Source: Eutrigla gurnardus
Taxonomy: Eukaryota; Chordata; Actinopteri; Perciformes; Triglidae
Length of the DNA stretch: 64,000 nucleotides
Reading direction: 5' to 3'
Assembly (NCBI GenBank): GCA_963514095.1
Contig: OY741280.1
Location: 22,429,657 to 22,493,656, forward strand
In this document: positions 27,601 through 51,669 of the stretch, in pieces
Layout: every line of letters starts with the position of its first letter
Position numbering within the stretch: position 1 is the stretch's first letter
Notes under the pieces: model-generated
What the model saw: the letters and a program-made list of their open reading frames with translations, nothing else
Database searches by the model: none
Told to the model about the DNA's origin: nothing
Translations under genes and position numbers: made by a program

Positions 27601-30600
27601 GGACATTATTACATACATAGTTGAATATATATTTGTTAAAGTAAAATAAGATAAGAACATAACAAACTTGTTGGGCCTCAAAGACACAAATCCATCTAGG
27701 AAAGATATAAGAAAAACAAAAAATCAGTTGATTCCATTTTCATTGTAAAATTCTGATATTCCGTTCCGTGTTTTCCTTCATCCAGTAAATCAAAGGGCTC
27801 TGAGTAATTGTTTCTCATATTAACCTCGTCTTTAATACCCGTCAGATTGCTCCACCTTTGTTTTTCTTGCTCCTGGCAGATCCACGGCCAGGCGACCGCC
27901 TGTCAGATGGCCGAGGAGGTGCTGCAAGGCGTGGTGACCTCCATCTGCACCCGGACCATCACGGTGAACGCTCCGGGGGTCACGCGCTTCCTGGAGGAGC
28001 CGGACTGCAAGAGCGTCCTGAAGCAGATGGAGAGGAAGTTCCTGGTCTACATCATCACCAAACACGTTCCCTGGGAGCCGCTGGCACACCAGGTAACGTC
28101 TTTTACTTCAGTCTCATCTCAGTTAGAATCCGCTATTAAAATGTGAAGAAATGCAGGTTTCCTGCAGCAGAAACGTTTCGTTTTCACAGTATGAATTGTT
28201 TGATTTAATTTCAGGACTTCTTTGAAGCTGCGTGGAACATGATGTCCCACCAGAACTTCCAGAGAGCCTCTTCGGACGGTTCTCCACAGGAGTTGAAATG
28301 TGATTCAATGCAAACGGATCAGAACGGAGGTAATATCCATCAGAGTGTATTTCCATACAAGGAATCTGCCTTGGTCTTCAGTGTGCACGATATTTACAAA
28401 GTACTGCAGTCAAGAACATCAATAAAATAAAAAATTACACATAATATAATCATATTTACAATAAGTGCAGAATGTTGCAAAATATTTGTGCAAAACGTCA
28501 TCATCATCGGCAGATTTTGCACAAATGTTTTGAAACATTCAACCATTTATTTCATGTTTCTGTGCAGTTTCACACGTTCTCGTTAACGTCTCTGCAGGCC
28601 TTTTAGAGGCGGCGAAGCGACTCGTCTCCGCCGTCGATGAGCGACCCGAGGACTTTGTGACGGACGCTCCCCTCGAGGACGACGTGGACCTGTACACGGC
28701 CGAGACGCCGGCCGGCCTGACGGACCAGGACTCGTCTGCGATGCTCGTCGATGCTTCCCAGCTCTCCGCCGACGGGAACGACGGAGCGCTGTGTCTCAGC
28801 AGCAACCTGGAAGAAGAGGCCCAGCTGTCTCTGGCCATCCAGTACTCCATGGAGTCCAGCCAGTGGTCTCTGGAGGAAGAGGAGGCGCAGCTGCAGAAAG
28901 CCTTGGAGCTGTCCAAGAAGATGATCCTGCACGAAACCTCCACCTGCAGTACCAACAACAGCCACCGGGTGGAGAAGAAGGCCGTGGACGTCTCCTTCGA
29001 GGACGCCATCAAGGCCGCCGGCACCTTGCAGCTGCTGGTGTACGCCGGTTACACCTGCGACCTGATCCGCGTGGACATAGCCTTCGGGAAGAAGGTCAGC
29101 CAGCGGCAGGTGGAGGAGAAGCTGGAGCACCGCAGCGTCGGGAACATGAGCGAGTACCACAGGAAGTGTCTGCAGACCATCGAGAGGAAGCACGCGGTGC
29201 ACATTCAGGTCCAGGGCACCATCATCACCGTCTCCGGCTTCAACGAGTTCGTGACCGGCGGGCTGGAGGACGTGAAGCTGATGATGGAGAAACTCGCCGA
29301 TTCCGTGTCGGAGAAGGAGATCCTGAGGACCGTCTGCTGGGCGTTTCACGCCCCGGGCTCTAAAGACCCGACTCCTTATTCCCCCGAGGCCACCGTGTTT
29401 CTGGAGAACGCGCTGAGGATGAGGAGGAAAAAGGTGGATCTGTTGCTCGACCATCAGCCGCACAGCATCGACTTGGAGAAGATGCACGAGCTCAACGTGG
29501 CGTCGGGGAAATCTGTGAAGGTGTCCAGGAAGCTGCTCGGGATGGGGGACGCGGACGTGGACGTAGCAGGTAAACAACCTGACCTTTATGACCTTTATTT
29601 ATACAGGTAATCTCATTGAGGTCCAGGGTCTCACCATATAAATACATATAACATAAAACAGCTGGTTACTCTCTTCTGTTGATTTAATAAGCGGTATTTT
29701 CAGGTATATTTTTGACCCGTATGATGATCTGTTACTGCTCGTAGCCGGTGCGGGGCTCCGTGTCTCTGCTGATAAATTATATGAATTTTCAAAGTTAAGC
29801 AGATTAATTCCTTTTGTGAACAGAAGAGGAATACTCTCTGCTGTCCAATCTGCCCGAAGCCACCAAAATCGACGAGGTATCCGACGAATTTCAGAACGTG
29901 GTGAAGAGTTTCTACGAGACCATCCAGGAATACCACAGCAAAATCAGAATCATACAGGTAACACATACTTTACATATAAATATATATTTTTTTCTTTTCT
30001 TACTTCTTACTTAGAAAAAAAAAATATTTAAATATATTTTTTTCCTTTTCTTTATTTATATATATATAAAATATATTATATATAATACTTGAACTTCCTC
30101 CTCCAGGTGGAGAAGCTCATGAACCGCCTGCTCTACAATCAGTACAAGCTGAAGAAGGCGAGCATCCTGCAGCGCGCCACGTACCCGGTGGTCGAGCGGA
30201 CGCTCTATCACGGCACGAGTGAGGCGTGCGTGAAGGAGATCTGCGTGCACGGGTTCAACCGGAGCTTCTGTGGAAAGAACGGTAAGTTCTTCTCTCGTCC
30301 CGATGGTTCCCGTCTCTACGGATCTCTGATGATCTCCGATGTTCTCCTCCACGCAGCCACCGTCTACGGTCAGGGCGTGTACTTCGCCGTCAACTCGGCG
30401 CTGTCCGTCATGGAGCAGTACTCGCCGCCCAACGCGGACGGATACAAGTACGTCTTCGTGTCGAAGGTTCTCACGGGCGACTACACTAAAGGCTGCCACT
30501 CCATGAAGACGGCGCCGCTGAAGGAGACGGGCGACATCCCCCTCCGATACGACAGCGTAACCGATGACATCACCAAACCCGCCATGTTCGTCATCTTCAA

Positions 30601-30655
30601 CGACACGCAGGCGTTTCCCGAATATCTCATCACGTGTCAGAGGATCTACCGCTGA
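24641..30655 (+). CDS. parp10: Protein mono-ADP-ribosyltransferase PARP10
   Basis: Transfers single ADP-ribose units from NAD+ to proteins; cytoplasmic/nuclear, linked to ubiquitin and replication-stress signalling. Coding exons: 24641-24815, 24886-25125, 25212-25442, 25967-26979, 27880-28092, 28215-28329, 28598-29569, 29824-29957, 30107-30281, 30357-30655. Phases agree throughout, giving 1188 residues (human about 1025). Order of domains: three RRM-like repeats in the first ~250 residues (LPAAVDEELL.., GINPTTSTEL.., NLHPGTTPDL..); an acidic stretch; a long middle region of probable KH-like folds; two ubiquitin-interacting motifs (about 733-748 and 753-772, cores LSLAIQYS and LQKALELS); and a C-terminal ART domain from about 990. 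The ART domain shows the NAD-binding His in LYHGTS, the Tyr in GQGVYFAV, and a non-Glu third position in PAMFVIF. This fits mono- rather than poly-ADP-ribosylation. PARP14/15 are less likely because macrodomains are absent and UIMs are present. Intron 1 uses a GC donor. Confidence 0.93.
24816..24885 (+). other. GC-AG intron (parp10 coding intron 1)
   Basis: The 70-nt intron begins GCAAGT after GAAG and ends TTGACAG. Joining GAA-G to CC-GCG keeps the RRM reading frame and gives EEAEAAARVL. No GT donor in the neighbourhood preserves both frame and homology. AAG|GCAAGT is the classic strong consensus for functional GC donors. Confidence 0.85.
26980..27879 (+). other. parp10 intron 4, no further gene
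   Basis: A 900-nt AT-rich intron with an A run near 27477-27490. The frame joins GLK to IHGQAT directly across it. Intron 3 (25443-25966) similarly has only an (ATT)n tract at about 25658-25682. Confidence 0.6.
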
Positions 30656-30899
30656 GGAGACGGAGACATTAGCTTCAGTGAAGGGCTACTTATTATTTTA
30701 ATTGGTTTTCTTGATCAGTTTCTCACTTTGGTCAGCTGGAACTCAAAAATCCCATTTTTATTTAGTGACTTTAAACGTGTCGTTTTAGCACAACATGGCT
30801 TATTGTGCTCTCCGTCTGTAAATCGGTCGATTATCATGCGATAAGTGAAATGTCATGCACTTATCGCATGACATTTCACTTGCAATAGTCAATTGGGAA

Positions 30900-30942
<43 letters not shown>

Positions 30943-31500
30943 CAATGATTATGTTCCTTGCTTAAACATCCAAAACAATGTATTTATGGTTTCCTGCATC
31001 GTTCTTCATTTTCCTGCCATGTTTGTATGGAAACAGAGTTTTGTGGATGTTTAGCCGTCCCACGTCTTTTGCTAAACCTTAAAAAATAAATGTATTGGGA
31101 GAGAAAATACAGCTTCAATGTCTGGAATTATCCCCAAACTTAACTAACTCAAGTAGTTTCCAGCAGTTCATATAATAAAAGTCAAGTATATCGCTCACTA
31201 GATTACTAGATTCGCTTCAAATGAATGTGTATTATATTAATAAATAATATAATAATCTGTGAGTTAAGCCTTATGTGCAGATCATATGTTGGGATCATTG
31301 TGATTTGATGTCCGCTGTGATCAATTAAGTCCATTTTTTTTTCTTTGTGATTTTCTGTCTGAGAATATGTTTACCAAAGAAATATTTTTATTATTATTTT
31401 GATTTTTATTGCAAATGCTGTAACGAATATTGTTTTTAGAAAACACAAAGACATTGCAGTTTAAAACGAAGACCTTCATTCTTTTTTAAGAAAAATAAAG
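30656..31500 (+). terminator. parp10 3' UTR and poly(A) signals
   Basis: Downstream of the TGA-terminated frame are a (CA)n tract at 30900-30938, an AATAAA at 31085-31090 and a second AATAAA at 31494-31499. The first would give a 3' UTR of about 430-450 nt. It would include the overlapping inverted repeats at 30835-30881. Confidence 0.5.
30835..30881. repeat. Two overlapping, mutually exclusive inverted repeats
   Basis: Inverted repeat 1 has arms CATGCGATAAGTG and CACTTATCGCATG around a 10-nt loop. Inverted repeat 2 has arms AAGTGAAATGTCATG and CATGACATTTCACTT around a 9-nt loop. They share sequence, so only one stem can form at a time. Both are perfect matches. The position is in the probable parp10 3' UTR. 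Confidence 0.85.
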
Positions 31501-32259
31501 CTTCTTAAAATGAAATACCTTTAGGAGTTTCTTGGGAAACCTTTCTTGGGGCAGAAAGGGGTAAATTGGGCAATCAATCATCTACTTGTGGAATTCAGCT
31601 TCAATACCGTTTTTGAACAACAGGGGCGCAGCAGAGCGCCTCGCTAAGCAGTTAGACTACCGGATATGAGAAACACGAAGAAGAGCGCGACAAGACAACG
31701 ATAGCTAAACATTCATGCAACTGACGGCTAAACCAGATAGCATAGCTTAAGTTGTTAACCCCACAAAACTATGACACCTTAAATGTGAACAGAAGAAGGG
31801 ACAATAAAGACTCTGATCACGTGTTTCATATAGGTACGTTAACGGGTTTAATTCACGATTTATAAAAAAAATAAATAAATACAGCGTAGTTGCACGCTGT
31901 GCCTTTGCTAGCTAATGTGTGCTAGCGCTGCAAATAGGAACATTAGCGCGATGCTAACGTGTGGCTAACCGGCTTTTCCGTGCCGTTATCGTTATCTGAC
32001 GGTAACTTAACGGAGACACGTTAGTCCAAATGAGACAAGATGACTTAATGTGTAGTTCTAACGTCTCAATATAGCGATGCTAGGCTAACAGGGGAAGCTA
32101 ATCTTCCAATCAGGTAGCCACTAGCGCTACATTTGGATAGCATGAAAGCATGAATGAAGTCCTAAAAAAACAGTCAAATGTTGAAGGTATGTGTAATATA
32201 TGTGGGCAGTAGACATTAAGGTAACGCAACACCATTTTATTATTATGATGTGATGTTAT
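31501..32259 (+). promoter_or_regulatory. Probable cpsf1 promoter / leader region
   Basis: Between the parp10 poly(A) sites and cpsf1, the stretch at about 31620-32120 is richer in CpG than its surroundings and carries repeated GCTAAC/GCTAGC words. I frequently associate such a pattern with teleost gene starts. The cpsf1 leader exon probably lies here. I cannot fix the transcription start or the donor. Confidence 0.35.
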
Positions 32260-32468
32260 CAGGGTTGGTGCGGGTGCTGGAAATCCTTGAAAATCCTTGA
32301 ATCTTAGTGTGGTGTTTTCTCAAGGTTTGAAAAGTGCTTGGATTTAGAATAAAGTGCTTGAAATGTCTGTTCTATGTGATGACATATATGATGAAAAAGC
32401 ATGGAAATGCACCTTGAAATGCTTGGAAAGTGCTTGAATTTGCCTTTGGAGAAGGTGTAGGAACCCTG
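32260..32468 (+). mobile_element. Repeat family R1, copy A (internally deleted, 209 bp)
   Basis: Starts CAGGGTTGG..TGCTGGAAATCCTTGAA and ends GGTGTAGGAACCCTG, the same ends as the 0.5-kb copies at 34164, 38472 and 57045. The central ~300 bp is missing: the sequence jumps from GATGACATATATGAT to GAAAAAGCATGG. It ends 47 nt before the cpsf1 ATG, close to the acceptor of the first coding exon. Confidence 0.8.
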
Positions 32469-32487
32469 GGCTTGTTTGTTCTGCCAG

Positions 32488-32515
32488 ATGCTCGGGGAAC
32501 CCCGTCCCTGTCAGG
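32488..32515 (+). other. cpsf1 5' UTR portion with out-of-frame upstream ATG
   Basis: TTGTTTGTTCTGCCAG (ending 32487) is a good acceptor, so the coding exon probably begins at 32488. The exon then opens with ATG (32488), which is 28 nt upstream of the real start and in another frame. It could act as an overlapping upstream open frame that lowers translation. Confidence 0.4.
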
Positions 32516-45139
<12,624 letters not shown>

Positions 45140-48100
45140 CTACCTCAGGTACTCGTACATGTCAGCGTCCACAGATATCAGACCGAAGTACGTCAGCAGG
45201 CTGAGGAGGGAGCGTGTCACACTCATCGCCGCCATCTCCCACCTGGAAACAACGTCACGTTCATGCGTTGATGGTTCCAGTCATGATTTGCATGAATTAA
45301 ATTAAGTCTTTACCTTAATGCCAGTTCAAACTTGAGGCCCTCCCACGTGGTCCTGGCCCAGTGGAGGACCCAGAGCCGGGGCAGGATCCCCGTCCTCTCT
45401 GCCTGGATCTTCCCCCAGCCTCGCACCGCACTGGAAAGCAATGCAGAGGACAAGCTGGTGTTAACTTTCCACAGAGATTACAGTCATATTTTTATTCTTT
45501 TTTTTTTTTTTAAAGTGGTCAAAATGTAAAAGTTATTGTGTCTCAATTTTAGGAATCAGCTAACAAACGGAGTTAAAAAAAAAAAAATCGTTAAAGTGCT
45601 TTTTAGCGCAAGTCTCGTGAACTCTCGCGAGAATGCGATACATGTTGCCGGAAGACAACGGCGGAAACGTGAGCGCCGGCGGCGGCAGAGTTTGGGGACA
45701 GAAAACAGACGTTCAGAGTTCTTTAAAGTGCTTTTCACTGTCGGGGATGAAGAGCGTGATGACGGCGTGACGGAGCTGTTTGAATCCCGCGGCCGCCCGC
45801 TGGAGCCGCAGTCCGGGACGAGGACTCGATAATACACCGGATGTAGCAAGCAACAGGTTTCATTTCCATTCACTAATGCATCAACCAGAAAGAGCCACAT
45901 GTTCGAGCCCCAGGCCGCCTCACCTCCGGGCCATGACGCTGTAGCGGTCCACCGGAGCTCCCAGGGAGATGTTGATGCTTCGCACCGTGTTGATGTTCCG
46001 GAAGACGAGCAGCATCGGCCGAGGCATCGCCTTCAGCACCTGCAGGACGATTTACCGCGATTTAAAGCAATATCTACCGGATAATCGTGAATGTCGTCAC
46101 AGCAGTAAGAGCTCACTGTCATGGGGGAGAAGTGAAAAATACATCCGCATTATCAATTAAAATTATTAGTTTTTTAATAGGCCCCCAGGAATTATCTCAA
46201 AAAACAGACTCACACTATAAAAAAAAACATTTTTTTGTATTTTATTTATACTTTTTAATAACATTTTTTTAGTCCTTTACAATCTTCATTAAAAAAAGTT
46301 ATATCTGTGCTGCAATTAAGGATGGCACCATAGCAGATATTTATCACAAATCACAATTAAAAAACTTTCCAGTATCGTTATGAGTGACTTGAAAAAGCCG
46401 TCCAGGTCGCTACAAAGGTAGACTACTGAAAAGACTGATTTTTACAAAATAAATGTATTTATACTTCATTTATGCAGGGAGACCTTTTCTTAGATAAGAT
46501 GATTTATGATCATCTTATTTAAGATTATTTGATTGTTTTTCCACAAAAAAAGATTAAAAAAATAGTTTCTTATCTCAATCTAAAGTGATTCCAGTACGTT
46601 TTGCTGCCGTTTTCAAGCACCTTTGATAAAACCGTGAATCTTAATGATTTAATCCGGGAATCGTGAGGTGAAGCGTTCATATCGTCCTCCTCACCTGCAT
46701 GATGCTCTCGAAGCGTTGGCTGGCCATTTGGCGCATGTAGGTGGTCTCCTCCCGACTCAGGATGTTGGACAGGCCCAGCTCTCGCATGTTGATTGGTCGC
46801 TGCAGCAGCATCTCGCAGAACAGGAAGTACTCTGCCGAGCCGGCGGGACGACACGAGTGGCTCTGGTCTTTATTGGGCTACGAGGTAAATCTGCATTAAG
46901 ACGGAATAAAAAGGCTCCTCACCTTTGACGCCCAGCTCTTTGGAGAACTTCTCCATCGCCGCTTCATCCCTCAGGACGATGGACCTCCACAGCTTACAAA
47001 GGGCCACCCTGTCACTGAGGTCAAAGGTCGCCGTTAGAGCGGACGGCTGATTATTGTCAGGTGATCACCGATGCAGACGGGTTCTTACCGCTGACTGAGG
47101 TATTCATACAAGCCGTGGTCCAGGAGCACCAGCTCCGCCTTCTTATCGGGACCCGGTCTCACCAGAACTGCACCGACAGAGAGACCATAATCAATATTAT
47201 TAATATTATCAATAATAATATCATCTGATTGGACTCCAGACTTGAAAGAGAGTTGAAAGTGAGCGGATGGACCCACCGTTTCCAGGATGGGGGTCGGCGT
47301 GGATGAACCCGGTGTAGAATATCTGCTCAGCAAACGTTCGGATCAGTTTATCTGCAGTCTGGGGACAAAAACAAGTATTTGACGTACAGCGTTGCCATGA
47401 CAACACTCTGAGAATCCTCCGTCGTGTCGAGTGTGCGTCGACTCACGTCTTTCAAACTTAATCCCTGTTTTTTGATTTCCTCCACGTTGTTGATTTTGCA
47501 GCCGTCGCAGAACTCCGCCGTCAACACTCTCTTCACGAACCGGAGAGAAAATAAAATCATCGTCAGCCGAGTGAAGGACGTTGTGAGTTATTTTGTTGAA
47601 GCGATGATAAAGCTCACCTTACTCGTTTGCTCCCAGAAGACTTTGGGCACAACTACAAACCTGAAGTGTTTCAGCTCCTCGGCGCACCGCTCCGAGTTCC
47701 TGGCCTCGTTTTCAAAATCCAGCTCCTGAGCCAGAGTCCCTTTCAAGTCCTGCAGAATAAAACTTGTATTATTATACAACCAAACATCTACATATACACA
47801 CAGAGACGTAAAACCGTCTTCTGACCTTAAGAACCCATCGGAAGCCGAAGCTGGGGTGCATGAATTTAACGACATCCAGCAGGATCTCCAACGTCCTGAT
47901 GTCCCCGTCGAACCGGTCTCTGAGGTCGATGTACTGAACCTGAAGGCAGCAAGAAGGATTTAAAACAGACGAGGAGGAAGATTTCACTCGATTTAAAGTG
48001 GGGAACAAGAGAGAGACTAAGCCCCGCCCCCTTCTGGTGGCCCACCATGGGATCAAGAGACGAAGCATTTCTATATACTGTTCATGTTTTCCAGAATCCC

Positions 48101-51100
48101 GTGGAAAAGCCCAGAAGGCCACTGAGTCTCTCTAATGGTTTGTCCACTTCAACCATGGCTGGATGACAGGAGTCTGATTCTGCACTCGTGTCCCTGAAAG
48201 CATCGTCTCACCTTCACGGCGACGGGCGTCCCGTCAAACAGCTCCGCCTTGTGGACCTGGGCCAGGCTGGCGGCCGCCATGGGCTCGTGGTCGAACGTCC
48301 TGAACAGCTGCTCGGGGGTTTGGTTGAAGTCCTCCTGGAAGAGAGCATCCACCTGTGGAGAGACACCATGCTGAGAAAGGGGTCCCCCCTAGACCCGGAC
48401 CACGCGCCCCCCCCCCCCCTAGACCTGTCTCACCTCTTTGTACCTCCTGTTTAAGGCCTTGTCCTCCAGGACCTGCAGGGTGCGGATGTACTCGGGGGGC
48501 AGCAGGTGGTTGAAGGAGCAGAGACCCTGGCCCAGTTTGATGTAAATCCCCCCGTTGCTCATGGCTCCTTCCACGATGCGCTCTGCTGCCCTCTGGTGGC
48601 AGGCTGACATCTCAGCCACGTAGGACTGGCTGCTCTAGCAGGGGAGGACGGCGGTAAGACATGACTCTCCAGACTATATTTTAGTTATTTAATGAAAGTA
48701 AATGTGTGGACACCAACTCATAATTAATCCAATTTTTTTTGCTTTTTTTTTTTGCATTTTTGCATTTTTTACATAATTCCTGTGTAAAAAGGTAAATGAG
48801 AGGGGTAATACAAGTCTCCTGGCCGGATATAAATTGGGGATGTGTTAATAATATATTAATCATTGTCATGTTACCTAGGCAAGGCAAGGCAAGGCAACTT
48901 TATTTGTATAGCACATTTCATACACAAGGCGGACTCAAAGTGCTTCACATCATAAAACAAAGTAAGAAGAAAAATAGAAGAATTAAAAGAAAATAATAAA
49001 AATTTAAAAATGCATTACAGAAAGAAAAGAGAATAAAAACATATTTGCAATAATTAAAAACAGTGCAGACATTAAAGGATTTAGCAGAAAGCTATGGTGA
49101 ACATAACAGTTTTCAGTCTAGTTTTAAAAGTGGTCAGAGTTGGGGCAAGTCTTACATCTTCAGGAAGTTTATTCCAGCCATTTGTTGCATAGTGACTAAA
49201 TGAGTCACCTAGTGGTTCTGCAGGTTATTCATGTGTGCTGATGTGTGATATCTCTAACTATTCTGACTAATCTTGGTTGAATGATGCGACTCTTAAAGCT
49301 CATCTTAGTGGCTTCAGTACGTGTAAACCGCTTACTGACTTTTCTGTCACTTTTCTAGATAAAGTGGCTGCGACTACAAACTGAATGGAGAACTTACCTC
49401 ATCTTGGCCACGCAGAGCCACGTTGGTGGTCCACCAGTAATCCCCGGAGATTAAGATCCCCACATAGAGACACCTGAGGACAGACCAGAGGATGAGCTCC
49501 AACAGGTGTGGGTTTTTATGTCTCTTTGATTATTAATAATTAATTAATTAATAATTCCCTCATGTGTCATCATTTATTTTTACATGAAAGTTACGTTGTG
49601 GTGTTGACAGGTGGAGTCAAACATTTTACTCTGATTCTTAAAGCTAAATTCATATTTCTGAATATAAAAAGCACCAGCGTAATTCATAATTTATTTTTTA
49701 AATCATATGAAAATCAAGTGACAAAAGTTTTCAAATATCTACAAAAACAAAATACAAAATAAAATTCTGTATTTCAACGCAGTAAATTAGCTTCATTTTT
49801 ATCGTTCTTGCCTCCATTTTCAACTGGAAATCTATTCTACCTCACCGCCAAATAGTAGGACACACATATCGATGTGTGATAACAGCTACAACTTTATCCA
49901 AACATTCTCTGAGGACGACACAGTTTGAGGATTTCCATTTCAGACCTGCGGAAGCGACCGAATCCTTCCATCACGATCTTCATCCTCCTCCTGTCTCTGG
50001 GTTCGGATGCTGCGTACCGGATCGCCACGGCGACGGGGACACCGACGGAGACGCCGGCGAGCGTCTTCCACAGCAGCCCTCTGCGCTTCCCTTCCCTTAA
50101 AGCACGGAGAACAATCCTGTTTAAACACGACGGCAACATCATCACGGATATTTAAATCTGGGATCCGCTGACCTCGGAGAACTGAAGGATCTGGTTTTTA
50201 GGAGTGATGATCCGGGATGTGGGAGTCTTCGGAGCAGAGCCATGTGATGCAGACACAACCGTAACTACAGAGGAAAAAAGGGAAGATACCTGGATTATGG
50301 AATTGTGTTTAATTAGTACGTTTTTCTCCCAGAGAAACGTCTCCGGTTTACTGAAACTGCTGCATCACATGTTCATGTATCAAATCCAAGATGTAGAAAG
50401 CTGCTCGCTTTAACATTCACTGCATTTCTGGTCAAATAAGAGGCTTAAAATCACAGAGCACCCAGAGGCCTTAATAATAATAATAGTACTTAGTAATTAC
50501 CATGGGAGGAAGAAGCATGACTGGTGTAATAGATCATTAGAATATATTAATTATAGAGTTATAAAACAGAGGAAAGCCTTGGACTTAGAGTGGTTTTCAA
50601 AACAACATTTGCCGATCTTCTTAATCAAAGTCCCATTGATTAATCTAGTCTAAGCCCCGCCCCCTCTGTTGGACATTGTCTGGTGGTATTTTGGTGAATC
50701 CTCTGGCTGCTGGAGTTGATTAACTCCCTTCCTGAGGCCTGATGGCTCTGAGGGAGACGGAGTCACCACAGGTCTGAGCTCGAGTCACATGACAGGGTAG
50801 TGTGTTGGGTAACAGCAGGAAAATGTGTGTGTTTACTTGTGCTGGGAAGGATGAAGGGGGGATAGATCAAGGCCAATATGACCAGCCGGGGTACTAAGTT
50901 GTTTTTGTTCACTGTCTGCATCCGAGGGACAAACTGTCTCCCTGCTGACAAATGGATGTACAGATGGCAGAGATGTCAGGGACCTGAGGGCTAAAATATC
51001 AAACCCACTCACACACTGAAGGTTTGACTGGAACAAGAGTTATATCAATATAATAATTTAACATATAAATATAATAACAAATATATTATATATATATTAT

Positions 51101-51161
51101 TATATTTAGATATATTTTATATATATATAAATATATATACATTTATATAAAATATATTTTT

Positions 51162-51202
<41 letters not shown>

Positions 51203-51669
51203 ATATATAAACAATATATATATTTTTTTGTTTATATATATATATATTTAATATATAAACAATATATAAATATATTAAATATATAAACAAAAAAATGAAT
51301 ATATGTATATATAATAATTTATATATATATATATATTAATTTAGTTGGAAGTTACAGCTACGAATCTCGATGGTGACTTTAGAGGAAAACGCCTTAGCAA
51401 CCATTACAAACACAATCCCGTTGAATGTTAAACAACTATAACACCCCAAATAAAAAAATCCAGTTGTTACTTTTACACCAAAATACAGCTTCAGCTCTGT
51501 AACACGCCGCTAACGTGACCGGTAACAGTGGACGTTAACGTGGCTGCTGCTCAACTAGCTAACAGCAGCTAACGCGATACTACCAAAGCGAGAGCTCAGA
51601 GCCGAGAAGTGAACACTTGGTTATTAATACTTAATACTTGTTTACCCCTCTGCCGGTCTCCCCTGCCAT
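45140..51669 (-). CDS. adck5: AarF domain-containing kinase 5 (UbiB/ABC1 family)
   Basis: Putative atypical kinase-like protein related to COQ8, expected at the mitochondrion; substrate unknown. Coding exons in transcript order: 51669-51646, 50264-50173, 50116-49946, 49473-49398, 48634-48434, 48352-48212, 47939-47826, 47749-47618, 47530-47447, 47358-47277, 47167-47089, 47008-46923, 46831-46695, 46039-45924, 45430-45314, 45242-45140. They give 584 residues (human about 580). Family motifs: KLGQ (154-157, KxGQ motif), AAAS Ala-rich loop (214-217), VAVK Lys235, HADPHPGN (365-372, catalytic/Mg region), and LDHG in place of DFG (Asp389). A hydrophobic segment follows KRRG near the N-terminus. The start at 51669 has an A at -3 and a G at +4. 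An in-frame ATG at 50243 would give 569 residues beginning MALLRRLPHP, a typical mitochondrial presequence. Confidence 0.92.
45431..45923. promoter_or_regulatory. Promoter-like CpG segment inside adck5 intron 14
   Basis: Contains the palindrome TCTCGCGAGA at 45623-45632 and an ETS-type CCGGAAG at 45648-45654, followed by GC-rich, CpG-rich sequence to about 45830. On the plus strand a donor-like AAAC|GTGAGC occurs at 45669. This combination is typical of TATA-less housekeeping promoters, yet it lies about 6 kb from the adck5 start. No protein family is recognised in the frames crossing it. Confidence 0.5.
46200..46640. repeat. AT-rich interspersed repeat in adck5 intron 13
   Basis: Parts such as TCCTTTACAA and GATTCCAGTACGTTTTGC recur with small changes near 60585-60680 in ctdp1. 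This supports an old interspersed repeat. The ends are not defined. Confidence 0.4.
48880..49380. repeat. Teleost-type interspersed repeat in an adck5 intron
   Basis: Starts with GGCAAGGCAAGGCAACTTTA, then TTTGTATAGCACATTTCATA, then CAAAGTGCTTCACAT. It continues into a region reading TCAGGAAGTTTATTCCAGCC. I recognise this head as a very common fish repeat but do not name the family. A diverged relative is at about 14220-14310. Confidence 0.7.
50117..50172 (-). other. 56-nt intron of adck5
   Basis: On the minus strand the donor GTCAGC follows CCGAG, and the acceptor GTTTAAACAG precedes GATTGTT. Splicing joins SFSSP-R-IVLRALREG in frame. Reading through instead meets an in-frame TGA (AGA TTT AAA TAT CCG TGA), so the intron must be removed if the upstream start is used. 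Confidence 0.65.
50265..51645 (-). other. adck5 intron 1 with (TA)n-rich block
   Basis: A 1.4-kb intron. A dense AT/TATA repeat block occupies about 51045-51345. No exon is seen between 50270 and 51040. Confidence 0.55.

Noticed and set aside
28603..29577. 324-codon minus-strand frame
   Set aside because: Shadow of the GC-rich parp10 exon 7; the plus-strand frame has the UIMs and continues correctly into exon 8.
29705..29785. C/D-box snoRNA-like segment (ATGATGA ... CTGA) in parp10 intron 7
   Set aside because: No complementary terminal stem next to the boxes and no recognisable guide; the match is likely chance.
45536..45832. 98-codon plus-strand and 114-codon minus-strand frames in adck5 intron 14
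   Set aside because: Composition reflects CpG-rich promoter-like DNA. I recognise no protein family, so the segment is reported only as a possible promoter.
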